Shown here: positions 40,647 through 50,756 of the stretch, in pieces
How positions within the stretch are numbered: position 1 is the first letter of the stretch
Layout: the number at the start of each line of letters is the position of its first letter
From: Rhynchopus sp. YZ270_cl-10
Lineage: Eukaryota; Euglenozoa; Diplonemea; Diplonemida; Diplonemidae
Direction: 5' to 3'
Length of the DNA: 64,000 nt
Assembly (NCBI GenBank): GCA_964035575.1
Contig: OZ037844.1
Coordinates: forward strand, 744,001 to 808,000
Notes under the pieces: generated by a model
What the model was told of the DNA's origin: nothing
The model's database searches: none
The model's input: the letters and a program-made list of their open reading frames with translations, nothing else
Translations under genes and position numbers: made by a program

Positions 40647-42755
40647 TCACGCGGTGGGTTCGTCGCTGGCACCGTGTTCCAGGAGAACCTGCACCACATC
40701 TGCATGTGGTTTCTTCCTCGCACGCTGCAACGCAGTGTGGCCCCCCCTCGTCCTGTGATTCACGTCGACCTCAGGCAAGCCAACAAGATAACGCACAATC
40801 TCGGTGTACCCATTAGAAGCCGCAAGGGTAAGACACGTGTCTCCTTTGTTGTCTGTGGCACAGACTCCCGCACCTGCTTTGACCAACATCTTCACAGTTG
40901 TGAACTTTCCTGAACGGCAAGCCAAGTAAAGAGGCGAACGTCCCCTCTCATCCTTTGCTTCGATGTCTGCACCTGCATCAATCAGCACCTTCACCACATC
41001 TGTGCGCTTCTTACCCACTGCGCAGTGCAATGACGCGGTGCCCATGTGATTTGACTGGTTCACGTCCACCTCAGGCATGCACAGAAGAGTACGCACAGTC
41101 TCTATGCGTCCAGGCACAGCCGCAAGGGTAAGACATGTCTCTCCTTCGTTGTTTGTGTCACACATTCTTGCACCTGCTCTGACCAAATTATTCACAGTGT
41201 CAAGTGCCCCTCTGTTGCTGGCCAAGAGCAGAGGCGAACATCCGTCCTCATCCTTTGCCTCGATGTCTGCACCTGCATCAATGAGCACCTTCACCACATC
41301 TGCATGATTTTTATCAACTGCAAGGAGCAGAGCAGTGCAGTCCTCAGCATCCTTGTGATTCACGTCCACCTCAGGCAAGCCAACAAGATAACGCACAGTC
41401 TCGGTGTGTCCAAAATATGACGCAAGTGTAAGACACGTGTCTCCTTCGTTGTCTGTGACACGCACTCCCGCACCTGCTTTGACCAACATCTTCACAATTG
41501 CGAGTGATCCTGAACTACCAGACGAGTGCAGAGGTGAACGTCCCCTCTCATCCTTTGTCTCGATGTCTGCCCCTGCATCAATGAGCACCTGACACACTGC
41601 AGGGTCCTCCCACATGGCTGGACAGTCACGGTCTGCTTCTTCCTCCTGCCCGTGTGGGACAAACGCAACGTTGCTGCAGACTGACTTCCAATGCTGCAAG
41701 AGGACCTCCGTGCACGCAGTGTGGTCTGCGTGGACGCACTCACTCAGCAGCATCCCAAAGCCCATCTGCGTTGTCTCAACATACGGAAGAAGCAGTGCGA
41801 GGCATTCATCGTGGTTCCCTCTGCATGCCTCGTGCACAGCATCGAAGGCAACCGTTTTGCTGTCTGTGTCTGGTCTGAGCTTCTCAAGTCCCGTCCGCAC
41901 GGCAGTCGTGTCGCCGTTCCTGGCAGCCTCCACCAAGGCGAAGTGGAGCACGTCCTCTGCCCCTGCAAGCACCGCACGCAGCACAAGAGCTGCCTCCTCA
42001 TCAACAGGCTTGCCCACAGCACCGCCAGAAAGAAGTGCCTTCACACAGGTAAGGTGATGTCCAGCAACAGCAGCATCCAGCGCAGTCATCCCATCAACAC
42101 AGTGTTCGCAGTCTGCACCCTTCGCAACAAGAAACTGCACCACATCCGCATCGCCACGGCACGCTGCAATGTACAGCGGACGTGCACAGCTCACGTCGTT
42201 CTCACTGTGCACCTCCAGCCCTGCCCCAGACGCGACGAGCAGCTCTGCACTCGCAAGATCCCCAAGGTGTGCAGCCACACACAACGGCTTGATGCGCCTC
42301 CCATTCAGGTCCAGCTTGTGTTCCTTCAGCAGCATCGCAAGCACCTCCACTCGCTTCAGGTGCAGACAGGTCAGCAGGAGCTCGTCCACATCGACTTCCA
42401 AGCAGACACGGGTGTTGTCCGAGCATGACTTCCAATGCTGCAAGAGGACCTCCGTGCACGCAGTGTGGTCTGCGTGGATGCACTCACTCAGCAGGATCCC
42501 AAAGCCGTTCGTTCGGTCAACGTAGTGGGGAAGAAGCCGTGCGAGGTCTTCATCTTCGTTCCCTCTGCATGCCTCATGCACAGCATCGAAGGACACCGTT
42601 TTGCTGTCTGTGTCTGGGCTGAGTTTCTCAAGTCCCGCCCGCACGGCAGTCGTGTCGCCGTTCCTGGCAGCCTCCACCAAGACCGAGTCTGCAGAAATTT
42701 TAATTCTCTTCGGTAGGTTCTCGTCAGGTGTACTGTCTGCGTGTCGCTTCGACAT
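40647..42755 (-). CDS. Ankyrin-repeat protein with duplicated N-terminal module
   Basis: Single exon, 702 residues, same architecture as 35533-37632: head module, the CLHLKRVEVLAMLLKEH block, second head module, then about nine ankyrin repeats ending SDEPTA. Bases of about 41930-42530 are practically the same as 36800-37400, while the repeat region has drifted (CDTNNEGETCLTLAAVPG, for example). This points to recent duplication followed by separate change, or gene conversion of the front half. As in the sister, the stop TGA overlaps a GTGAGT that could be a splice donor. The flank upstream of the start keeps only TGGTTTGTGAAAATG of the shared 5' block, so its promoter may differ. Confidence 0.88.
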   Translation of the reverse strand: MSKRHADSTPDENLPKRIKISADSVLVEAARNGDTTAVRAGLEKLSPDTDSKTVSFDAVHEACRGNEDEDLARLLPHYVDRTNGFGILLSECIHADHTACTEVLLQHWKSCSDNTRVCLEVDVDELLLTCLHLKRVEVLAMLLKEHKLDLNGRRIKPLCVAAHLGDLASAELLVASGAGLEVHSENDVSCARPLYIAACRGDADVVQFLVAKGADCEHCVDGMTALDAAVAGHHLTCVKALLSGGAVGKPVDEEAALVLRAVLAGAEDVLHFALVEAARNGDTTAVRTGLEKLRPDTDSKTVAFDAVHEACRGNHDECLALLLPYVETTQMGFGMLLSECVHADHTACTEVLLQHWKSVCSNVAFVPHGQEEEADRDCPAMWEDPAVCQVLIDAGADIETKDERGRSPLHSSGSSGSLAIVKMLVKAGAGVRVTDNEGDTCLTLASYFGHTETVRYLVGLPEVDVNHKDAEDCTALLLAVDKNHADVVKVLIDAGADIEAKDEDGCSPLLLASNRGALDTVNNLVRAGARMCDTNNEGETCLTLAAVPGRIETVRTLLCMPEVDVNQSNHMGTASLHCAVGKKRTDVVKVLIDAGADIEAKDERGRSPLYLACRSGKFTTVKMLVKAGAGVCATDNKGDTCLTLAASNGYTEIVRYLVGLPEVDVNHRTRGGHTALQRARKKPHADVVQVLLEHGASDEPTA

Positions 42756-42950
42756 GGTTTGTGAAAATGTTTAAATTGAGTCTGTTGTTTGTTTTATGAG
42801 TGGGGTGAGGGTGGAAAAGCTTCAAGAAAAAAAAAATGTCATTTTTTTTTTTGTTTTTGTTTGCTTGCTTCTCAACACAAACCTTCATCGAGAGAAACAA
42901 GAGTCTAGGGGGTGGGGGTGGAGGGGAAATACGGGAATTGTGTGCGTGGC

Positions 42951-42989
<39 letters not shown>

Positions 42990-43161
42990 CTTGATTTTCG
43001 ACTCCCAGCAAAGTATAGTACCACAATTATTTCTTCATGGTATCCTTAACGGTGCGCGAACCAGAATACACAGCCCCTCTCCACCAGGAACATTTTTTTT
43101 TTTCCTTCGCTCTAATTGAAAGCGTAGATCCCTGATGCCAAGTCGGAGGGGAGGGTTGTCC

Positions 43162-43200
43162 AGAAAGCTGACCTTCAGCCTCTCATGCTGTAGGCACCTT
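43162..43200 (+). repeat. Hairpin element, type 1 (short stem)
   Basis: Arms CAGC and GCTG around loop CTCTCAT, replacing the usual AAGC and GCTT: a paired change. Right end GGCACCTT. Confidence 0.55.
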
Positions 43201-43381
43201 AAATGCACAAGAAGAGATTTTTTTTGTTTGTGCGTAAAGTGTGTAATAAATATTATCTGTGGTGATATTTTTTATTACTGCAATACGCTCCCACTGACTA
43301 CCTGGCAGTGAAGAGGAAACTTTGAGGCCAAAAAAAAAGTGTGAAGTGAGTCTATTGATCGCAGTCTCATGACAAAAAGAA

Positions 43382-43424
43382 AAGTTTATAAGATGATCCC
43401 AAGCCTCTCGTGCTTCGTCACCTT
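43382..43424 (+). repeat. Hairpin element, type 1
   Basis: GTTTATAAGATGATCCC, arms AAGC and GCTT, loop CTCTCGT, then CGTCACCTT. Confidence 0.6.
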
Positions 43425-43620
43425 GTATGTAAGGGGTATAAAATAGTGGAGGTTTGGGGGGGGAAATTTTTTGGGGAAAGTCGAGGTGTGATCCACATCT
43501 TTCAAAAGGGTTTAGTGCAACGCATTGTTGACGATGCCAAGATCGCAAGGTTTTGGTTTTCTGAAGACGACTCAAGAGTGTGTCTGAATTCCCCTCGAGT
43601 TAGAAGACGTTTTTTTTTTT

Positions 43621-43663
43621 TGAAAACTTGGTTGTATTAGTGTACCCTAGAGTGTGCTCCACT
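43621..43663 (+). repeat. T-run hairpin element, type 2
   Basis: GAAAACTTGGTTGTATTAG then GTGTACCCTAGAGTGTGCTC and CACT; lacks five or six bases (AGCCAC) of the common form. Confidence 0.6.
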
Positions 43664-44416
43664 GGCGTTTTTTTATTTTAGAACTCCCCTTGTTTAATAT
43701 CTGTTTCTGCCCACACATGCCGATCTGGAGGCATCCACCTGACGTTACTTTTTTTTTCTTTTTTACGATTCTCTAGCGAGTAGGCGGGTTGAGCAATATT
43801 AGCATGTATACCTACAACGCCTTCTCTGTCGCTGCTGTGTATCCGCGGTTAACCCACCCCCGAAAATCTCTCGGGGGGGGAGAGAGAGAAGCAATTACTT
43901 CCCATTTTTCATCATTTTTTTGTGACACCCTTCATTTTATGCTGCAAAGTTTGTGTTCTGCACAGAAAGAAAAAAGAAAAAAAAAGATCGTTGTTGGGAA
44001 CAGGGAAGAAGGGGAAGGCATCCTGTGTGTAGAAGACACACAGGATCCACATGGAATAGGGGGAAAACAAAAAAGAAAAACAAAAAAAAAGGGGGCTGAG
44101 ATGGATATTGACTCTCGTGCATACACATCTTTGAAAAAAATATTTTCCAAAAAAAAAGATGGCAACTTTTTTTTCCAACAAATACACCATTTACCGAGAC
44201 GGGAGGGAGTTTAAAAAGTGGAGATTGTACAATGTGCACAGTCTGCACGCTGCTCCAACATATTTTTTTTTCTAAAAGAAAAAAGAGAGAAAAAGTTTGC
44301 CAGTCTAAGCAGTGTGTACTTACTTTGGCCACCTTTAAAAAGGGTAAATCAATTATGTACACAGAACGATGGTCAATGTACCATTAAAACAAAAAGAAAC
44401 CATCAGGAAAAAAGAA

Positions 44417-44452
44417 AAGTGGGCAAGGTGAACCTCGTGTACGCCACCTTTT
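44417..44452 (+). repeat. Hairpin element, type 1 (outer stem changed)
   Basis: Outer arms AAGGTG and CACCTT pair perfectly, where the common form has AAGATG with CACCTT. Loop contains CCTCGTGTACG. Confidence 0.5.
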
Positions 44453-44590
44453 AAAAAAAAAACACTCTATTTGGGAGGAGTGGGGAGATGAAGGTGAACG
44501 CTAACGTGTTTGGGGAGGGTTGTGAGGGGGTGCTTTATTGTTCATTTTTTTTTTTTTTTATTTTTTTTGAAACATTCTAAACGGCTACGA

Positions 44591-46185
44591 TCACGGCATC
44601 ACTGTCACATTCAGCTCATTGAACCAGGGGTGCTGTAGAAAAGAAAGGGGAAAATGTTACTTTTGTGTCTTTTTGTCTTTGAATTTCGCGTTGCATCGAA
44701 TCCTCATCGAATCCACACAGACAGGTCTTGATGTAAGATGTTTGACCCACAGCCAACGCTATGACATTACGCCATCACGAAAAACCGTGGCACCTTACAA
44801 CCTGAGCTCTGGATCCAACTACGCAGGGATTCCTTCACTTTCCCCCCTCATAATTCTGAGCACAAAAATCACCATGTGTACAGTGGGGAAAATTGAAAAA
44901 TGTTGAAGATCATAAATATACCTGGACAGCAGCAGCTGCGCTCAACCTCTCGCAGGGGTCGTATGTGAGCAGCTTGGACATAAGGTCAATGCCAGCAGCG
45001 TCCACGTCACGGCAGACGTCGGCAAGGTTCTTCCTGCTCCACTTCGGGAAGACGGGCTTGTAGTCAGGGAGGGACGTCACCCCGGGCCACGTGCGCTCGT
45101 CGGGGGTCCCCAAAAGACGGAAGATGTTGAACAGCTCGTCAATCTCGCAGTCTCCAGGGAAGAGCGGGGCCTTCGTTGCCATCTCCGGCATGATGGCACC
45201 ACAGCTCCATGTGTCGACGACAGGGGAGTAGCGCTTCTCACCCAGCAGGATCTCGGGGGCACGGTACCAGAGGGTCACCACCTCGTGGGTGTACACAGGA
45301 AGCGGGACCTACAAAGAAAAGGGGGTTGGTGCTGTAAATCGCCCTGAATACAGAACGCTCATGCAATTGTTGAAAAAATAAAATAAAAATACCTGGAATG
45401 TACGTGCCAGACCGAAGTCAGCAATCTTGAGCATCTCGTCCTGGACGAGAAGGTTCTGGGGCTTGAGGTCTCTGTGGATGATGCGGTGGGAGTGGCAGTA
45501 CGCAAGCCCCTTAAGGAGTTGGTGCATGAAGGACTTAAGCCTGCGTCCCCTGATCTCACCGCGTTTGATGACCTGCCTCAGGTCGCTGTCGCAGCACTCA
45601 AAAATGAGAAGCAGCTTGTGCGCGTACGTCACGACGTCAAGCATCTGCACCACATTCGGGTGCTTGGCGTTCTTCAGAATTGAAATCTCGCGCAGCTCGG
45701 TGCTCGCAATGCCCTCACTCCCAGTCTCCGTGCGGATCTTCTTCACAGCCACCTTCTTGTTCGAGTAGGTGTCCGTGCCCTGCAGAAGAAATGGTAAATC
45801 AAAGAAAAAAGAAGACAAAAAAGTTGTCAAAAAAAAAAATGTAAGGACGCCATAAAATAAAACCATTGAAGCCTGATCTGCTAAAAACTTAAAGATTTAA
45901 TCTAAAGGAGAATGCTTATGAGCTGCTAACGATTCTCTCGACCTAACTATAAAAAAAAAAAAGAGAGAAGTTGAAAGTATAAACGCCTCACCTCATCGGA
46001 CACAAGAAGAAAATACTATTTTTTGACAAGACATGTTAATTACTATGCCATTCCTAAACCGCAGCGAGGTAACACTTTTTTTCCGTTCATCATACCAAGT
46101 ACACCTCACCGTACGTGCCCTCCCCAAGCTTCTGCTCAAGTCTATAGCGGTTCTGCCCCTGGCCGTGCTGGCTGGAGAATTCCAT
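44591..46185 (-). CDS. Second cyclin-dependent kinase (ASTELRE helix), four exons
   Basis: Exons 46096-46185, 45393-45779, 44922-45308 and 44591-44632 join without phase change to 301 residues. GEGTYG at 21-26, Lys43 in VAVKK, the cyclin helix ASTELRE (55-61) instead of PSTAIRE, HRD 132-134, DFG 151-153, activation Thr166 in YTHEVVTLW, and last exon [13 protein letters not shown]. The changed helix suggests a different cyclin partner from the first CDK. Introns: 45780-46095 (GTATGA), 45309-45392 (GTATTT), 44633-44921 (GTATAT). Intron positions 2 and 3 match those of the first CDK; intron 1 is extra. The catalytic C-lobe exon is almost identical to the first CDK while the N-lobe is only about half identical. 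Function: proline-directed Ser/Thr kinase, probably cell cycle. Confidence 0.93.
44956..45169 (-). repeat. 214-bp tract identical to 32377-32590 (CDK exon)
   Basis: Base-by-base reading shows no difference over 214 bases between the two CDK genes, ending sharply at both sides. This is the footprint of recent gene conversion. Confidence 0.9.
45968..46006 (+). repeat. Hairpin element, type 3, in CDK intron 1
   Basis: AAGTTGAAAGTATAAACGCC then TCACC; right half weak. Confidence 0.4.
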
Positions 46186-46464
46186 AGTGTGTTTTTAGTT
46201 GCGAGGGTCACAAAAAAAAAGCCTTCTTTAGATTTACGTTATTTGTCTTTTTTATTGATGTGGACGTACGCTTGAGAAGGGTGTGTCTTGTTTTGTAGGG
46301 AAAATTATTATTTTTTTTCCGTGTGTATTATGGCCTGTGGTGCGCTCTAGTTTGAATAATAGAAGAAGAAGAAGAAGAATCGATAGAAAATGGTAAAGTA
46401 GGGTGGAAAGGGGGAGAGGGTTACTTTTTTTTTTAGTTCGAACAAAAAAAGCGACAAAAAAAAA

Positions 46465-46508
46465 AGTTGATAAGATGACCCTAAGCCTCTCATTGCTTAG
46501 CCATCTTG
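46465..46508 (+). repeat. Hairpin element, type 1
   Basis: AGTTGATAAGATGACCC, arms CTAAGC and GCTTAG, loop CTCTCATT, and outer arms AAGATG and CATCTT that pair perfectly. Confidence 0.7.
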
Positions 46509-46587
46509 ATCTTATTCGTTATCAAAAAAAAGGGTTGACTTGAAATACAAAGCCCTCTCGTGACCGTGTATGAGAAAAACAAAAAAT

Positions 46588-46624
46588 GTGAAGATGCAAA
46601 CGTCTCTGTGGATGCAGGCATCAA
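46588..46624 (+). repeat. Hairpin element, type 3
   Basis: Arms GATGC and GCATC, where the common form has AGTGC and GCACT: both sides changed together. Confidence 0.55.
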
Positions 46625-47657
46625 AGAGGGGACGGAATATTTTAACAAATTTACAAAAAAAAAAAAACAAAACGTGGTAGGGTGGGGGGATGGAAGAGGA
46701 TATATTGTGAGGGAGAACAGAAGCTTCTTGTCTTCATGATAAGAAAGAAGGTGAAAGAAAAAAGGGGGAGAAAGTACCTGATTTTTTTACTCCGTCGCGT
46801 AGAGGACCGTATACGCACCTATACGCGGGGTATAAATCAGGTGGATGAAGCAGAAAACCCCTCAAGCAAATGAATGAGGCCAATCTGCAAATGACTATCA
46901 TACGGTATAGCTTGAGGTAAACCCCAACCAGGCAAGCCCGACATAAGGCCAGCTATATTAGCACCGTCCATAAGTAGTATTGCCGTAAGAAAAAACTACT
47001 TGTTATTTTTCCGGCTGGCCAGGGAAGAGATATTCCAGTGGGCGTCCATAATGAAGAACAAACATTCCTTCGATCTTTGCTGGGGGGGAGGTCTTAAGTG
47101 CAATGCCTCCTAAAATACTCGAGAGACTCGGTTCTCGTTGCTTGTTGCTCAAAAAGACTACGGGAGGGAGAGAAATAAAGATTGTTGGTTCGCTTCCATA
47201 ATAGCGTTTCTCTAAGAGGGAGTACTAAATTCCTTTGAAGCAGTGCGCAATGCCTCCGTGCAAAGCGTTTAATTGAAAGGGAAAAAAAGAGTGAATTTGA
47301 TAACTGTGCTAAGCAGACACCTCAAGGGGGGTGGATGCAGGACGTGAAAAAAATATATGTTTTCTGACACAAAAAGAGAAGTTTAGATAACGCACACTCT
47401 AGCAGGACTACCTGCGGACGCGGGGGGGAAACTGTTTTTTCTTTTCTTTCTTTGAAAACGTACTTTCATAAATAACCGAGTTTTTGCAAAACTTTTTTGT
47501 GGCTTTCGTTTCCGCTGTGTCACCCTATATATCTAGATGTGGCATGATGGTGAATAATTGGGACACAGGCACTGGTCCGTGGGGTGACGGGATGTTATAT
47601 ATTCCTTTCACTCAAAGTGAACCCGTATGTTATTTGTTTTTTTTTGTTTTTGTTTTT

Positions 47658-47704
47658 GAAAACTTGGTTGTATTAGCGTAGCCACCCTAGAGTGTGCTCC
47701 ACTA
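47658..47704 (+). repeat. T-run hairpin element, type 2
   Basis: GAAAACTTGGTTGTATT then AGCGTAGC, loop CACCCTAGAGTGT, GCTCCACT. Preceded by TTTTTG repeats. Confidence 0.65.
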
Positions 47705-48559
47705 TACTAAAAACTTTTACACCCCAGACGAGCGCGATGATGTGTTTTTGTTTTTGTTTTTGTTTTTGCTAAATTATCTACAACAAAACTAACCAACCCC
47801 CCTGAGTTTGCCTGAAATTTTGGTGGAGTTTGGTGGGGTTTATGTGCTCCGTCCGTCCAGTGGTGGGGTCAATGCCGAAATAGACAAATTCTCATCAATT
47901 TCCTAACACGTACCGATTAAATGAACCACCAGTTTATATGCCATCAACCTCCACTAAACGCCACCAAAGTTCAAAATCAGGTGGCAAAACCTCAAAAATA
48001 ATTAAAAAAAATAAGGGTAGCACAATTAAAAATATTGTTTAGTGTCCTGCGCGCGAACAGATTTTTGGAAATCCAAAAAAAAAAAATAATTGGGACACAA
48101 CTACAAAAAAAAATAATTTTTATGGTTGGTAGGTTGAAGTCAGGACGGACGAAGTCTCGGAGGGCCCTAAGGGGGAAGGTAGGTAGGGCACTTCTGTCTG
48201 GGAAAAAGTGACCAGAAAAAAAAAAAATGTTGGGGTCCCGTGCTCCCAAATGTGCGAAATAAGCAAGAAATAAGCATTTTTGCGCACACGTGTATAAAAA
48301 AAATCCGCCTCCGGCGGGGTTCGTTTTCGAGGATTTTCAGAGATCTCACGTTATGAAGATTTCCTTAAGAAACCATTGAATCTCATATTTCAGAATAATA
48401 GTACCTTAGAGTGTTTTTGGACACACATGTGACCCCACCGTGGAGAGCAATCGGCTCGTGCAATCAAAAGAAAGTGGAGAAAAGGTACAAGAATAAAAAA
48501 AGTTGGGTACCGTGCGCCTGCGGCGCTGCCTGTTCCCTACCAGTTTCTACAGGCAAACA

Positions 48560-49045
48560 CTTGCCCCCTTTACCTTACACTGACGGGTTTTGACCAAAAC
48601 CAAGAACTTGTCCATTTCGGCAAATTGACCCCACCACAGAACGGACGGATTCCGAAAATGCAAATGCCGGTGTTTTCGCGCATTTTCATGTTTCAAGACG
48701 TCAGGATCAGGGAGAGAAAATCTGGTTGTGGGATTTACCTTGGCCCTCTTTACCCTACATGGATTTTGACCAAAACCAAGAATTTAGCCATTTCGGCAAA
48801 GTGACCCCACCACAGTGCGGACGGATTCCGGAAATCCCAATCGCGGTATGTTTTCGGGCTGAAAACCCACTGTTTTTTCAGGGGAAAAAATTGCTTCCAA
48901 ATGTCGGAATTTTCCGAATTTTCCTGAAAATGACCCTTGTTTACGAGTATGGGTTCATATTTTGCGAAAATTTAAGTCACTAAAATTTTGTCCATTTTTC
49001 CGTATTCACCCCACCACAAGCCGGGATTGGCTCAGAAATGCAACA
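48560..49045 (+). repeat. Three diverged units with GACCCCACCAC core
   Basis: Units at about 48560-48665, 48740-48845 and 48930-49045 share the order: TTTGACCAAAACCAAGAA or AAAATTTAAGTCACTAAA, then GTCCATTT or GCCATTTCGG, then GACCCCACCAC (CACCCCACCAC in the third), then CGGA or CGGG with TTGG or TTCCG, then AAATGCAA. The same order is seen near 8690-8800, 14650-14760, 14905-15020 and 49936-50030. Confidence 0.65.
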
Positions 49046-49255
49046 AAACGCCCCAGAGTTAGGAAATAGCCTGAAAAGAGGGCAAAATAGGTGAGGGAAA
49101 AATTATTTTTTTTTGACTAGTTATTTTTTTTTTGCGTGCGTGCGAACAGATTTTTGGGGAGCGGTGGGACACTAAACAAGGTTTTTAATTGTGCTACCCT
49201 AATTTGACAAAATCACGATCTTGCTAAGACGTGATAAAGAGGGGATATGGAGGGG

Positions 49256-49328
49256 CGTGGGGATGGTACACGATGGTGAAAGCAAATAACTTGACTTTTG
49301 TGATTTTACTTCACCGCCATGTACCGTA
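49256..49328. repeat. Short foldback related to 34649-34910
   Basis: GGTACACGATGGTGAA at the left and TTCACCGCCATGTACC at the right pair with a few mismatches; the ends resemble TACACGACGGTGAAGTA of the larger element. Confidence 0.5.
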
Positions 49329-49684
49329 TAGTGCCGGCAACCTGGAGGTTCTGTACTCAATGTCAGGCGAAAAAGGGTTGGAATAAATATCACACTGCAG
49401 TTCTCTGGAAACGATAGGGGGGGAGAGACATACACAGACATTTCCATATTTCTCCCCCCCTTTTTCCTATTGAAGCCAATCCTTTTGTGAAGTTGAACCC
49501 AAATTAATTATCAATACTCGCAATAGAGAAAAAAAAATGAGAATTTTCAAAAAAAGTTGCAAATTTTGACAGTTTTCTGAGACAGTCGCGATAGAAACAA
49601 AGGTGTACTAAGCACATAAAAGGAAAACAAAAAAAACAAAATTAGATTCATAAAAAGAAAAGAAACAGAGAAAAGGAAAAGAGA

Positions 49685-49734
49685 GGTTCGCCAGATGAAC
49701 GTACGCCTAAAATCCTCAGCGTTTAGCCACCTTT
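49685..49734 (+). repeat. Hairpin element, type 1 (stem changed)
   Basis: Arms CTAAA and TTTAG replace CTAAGC and GCTTAG; outer AGATGA and CCACCTTT kept; loop ATCCTCAGCG lost the usual core. Confidence 0.5.
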
Positions 49735-50089
49735 ATATTTTTTCGAAAGATTTGAAAAAGAAAGCTCCAGCTCCCTCTTACTGGGGGGGGCCGAATAAAC
49801 GAGGTAATTCGAATAAAGCACGTACGTCGAATAAAGCACGCATTTGAAAAATGGGTTTTTTGCTTTTTTTTGCGTCGAATAAAGCACGTACGTGTTTTAT
49901 TCGACTTTTTGAACTTTTCCTGTGTTGTGACAAGGTAGTTCGTATTTTGTGAAAATTTAAGTCGCTGAAATTTTGTCCATTTTTCCGTATATCCCCCACC
50001 ACAAGCCGGGATTGGCTCGGAAATGCAGCAAAATCACCTCTTGGGCGAAAAAAAAATCGAAAAAAAAATTGTGACTGGAAAAACTTTCC

Positions 50090-50149
50090 AAAAAGTTCGA
50101 AAAGGCGAATAAAGCACGTACGTGCTTTATTCGCCTTTTCGAACTTTTT
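50090..50149. repeat. Perfect 60-bp palindrome
   Basis: Arms of 30 bases, 50090-50119 and 50120-50149, are exact reverse complements with no loop, centred on CACGTACGTG. The inner part GAATAAAGCACGT recurs in related palindromes near 49817, 49872-49900 and 50187-50215, the outer ones with a mismatch. Confidence 0.95.
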
Positions 50150-50754
50150 TTTTTTTTTAAACCTCAGGATCTGAAGTGTAGGGACGCCTAATAAAACACG
50201 TACGTGCTTTATTCGACCCCCCCCAGTAAATCGTATGGTTATTTTATACAACAAAATCACCTTTTTTTAACACAACACAAGTTGTTCACACATGCCAACT
50301 TGCCCCCCCACCTTTTGAAGTGCAGACCTTCTATCCTTTCTTGGGACACAAAATGAGTCGTCCGCCCCCACCCCTTTGTGGGCAATGTCTTTCATAATAG
50401 TCCTTGAACAGCTATGGCAATATGCCCTACGAAGGAGGATTGCCGAAAGGGAAAGCGTGAACATTCCGCTACCTGAATGCAGAGAATGAGTGGTAACACA
50501 TTCGCTATCCTGTTGACCATTTCCACTGGCCCCAGATGAGGTGAAAGAGGAACCCCCTCCGACACGGTGAAGTGCATGCAGTTGGACAAAATAATATTGA
50601 GTGGTTGGTGTGACCACCCAAACCGATTCTCCGAGGTTCTTCCGTGGTTCTTCCGTAGGTACTCCGGTAAAGGGGGTATACTTTTTTTTTGTTGTTTTCG
50701 GTTTTCGCCACCCGGGGGGCTTCGAGACCTGGCAACCGCACACGTACCACACGT
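50150..50754. other. Gene-free flank of the 9-bp satellite
   Basis: Contains the last CACGTACGTG palindrome and ordinary-composition DNA. Near 50630-50670 the phrases CTCCGAGGTTCTTCCGTGG and GTTCTTCCGTAGGTACTCCG recur on the other side of the satellite (51460-51500), so the array sits within a duplicated or split unit. No gene called. Confidence 0.5.
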
Positions 50755-50756
50755 AC

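Larger units (their letters stand above)
42756..44590. other. Intergenic with hairpin elements and long A run
   Basis: No convincing gene. Holds about 33 A residues near 42953-42987, three clear and one weak type-1 hairpin (43162, 43382, 44417; 44291 weak), a type-2 hairpin (43621), a possible type-5 hairpin near 44100-44140, and at 43225-43350 the repeat shared with ClpB intron 2. Confidence 0.55.
46186..47483. other. Intergenic, hairpin elements then a low-homopolymer stretch
   Basis: Hairpin elements of types 1, 4 and 3 lie in a row at 46465-46508, 46538-46572 and 46588-46624. From about 46875 to 47280 the DNA is unusually free of homopolymers and balanced in composition, unlike other spaces, yet has no long frame and no tRNA or rRNA I recognise. 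The phrase GCAATGCCTCC occurs in it twice (near 47101 and 47249). Confidence 0.5.
47484..50089. other. Gene-free repeat region
   Basis: No convincing gene. Contains a type-2 hairpin (47658), several copies of the GACCCCACCAC motif family (inverse near 47855; direct near 48637, 48804, 49007 and 50001), a small foldback (49256-49328), a type-1 hairpin (49685-49734) and the first motifs of the GAATAAAGCACGTACGTG cluster (49800-49905). Confidence 0.55.

Noticed and set aside
49778-50260. 160-residue frame with RALFD and IKHVR repeats
   Set aside because: Created by the repeated GAATAAAGCACGTACGTG palindromes.
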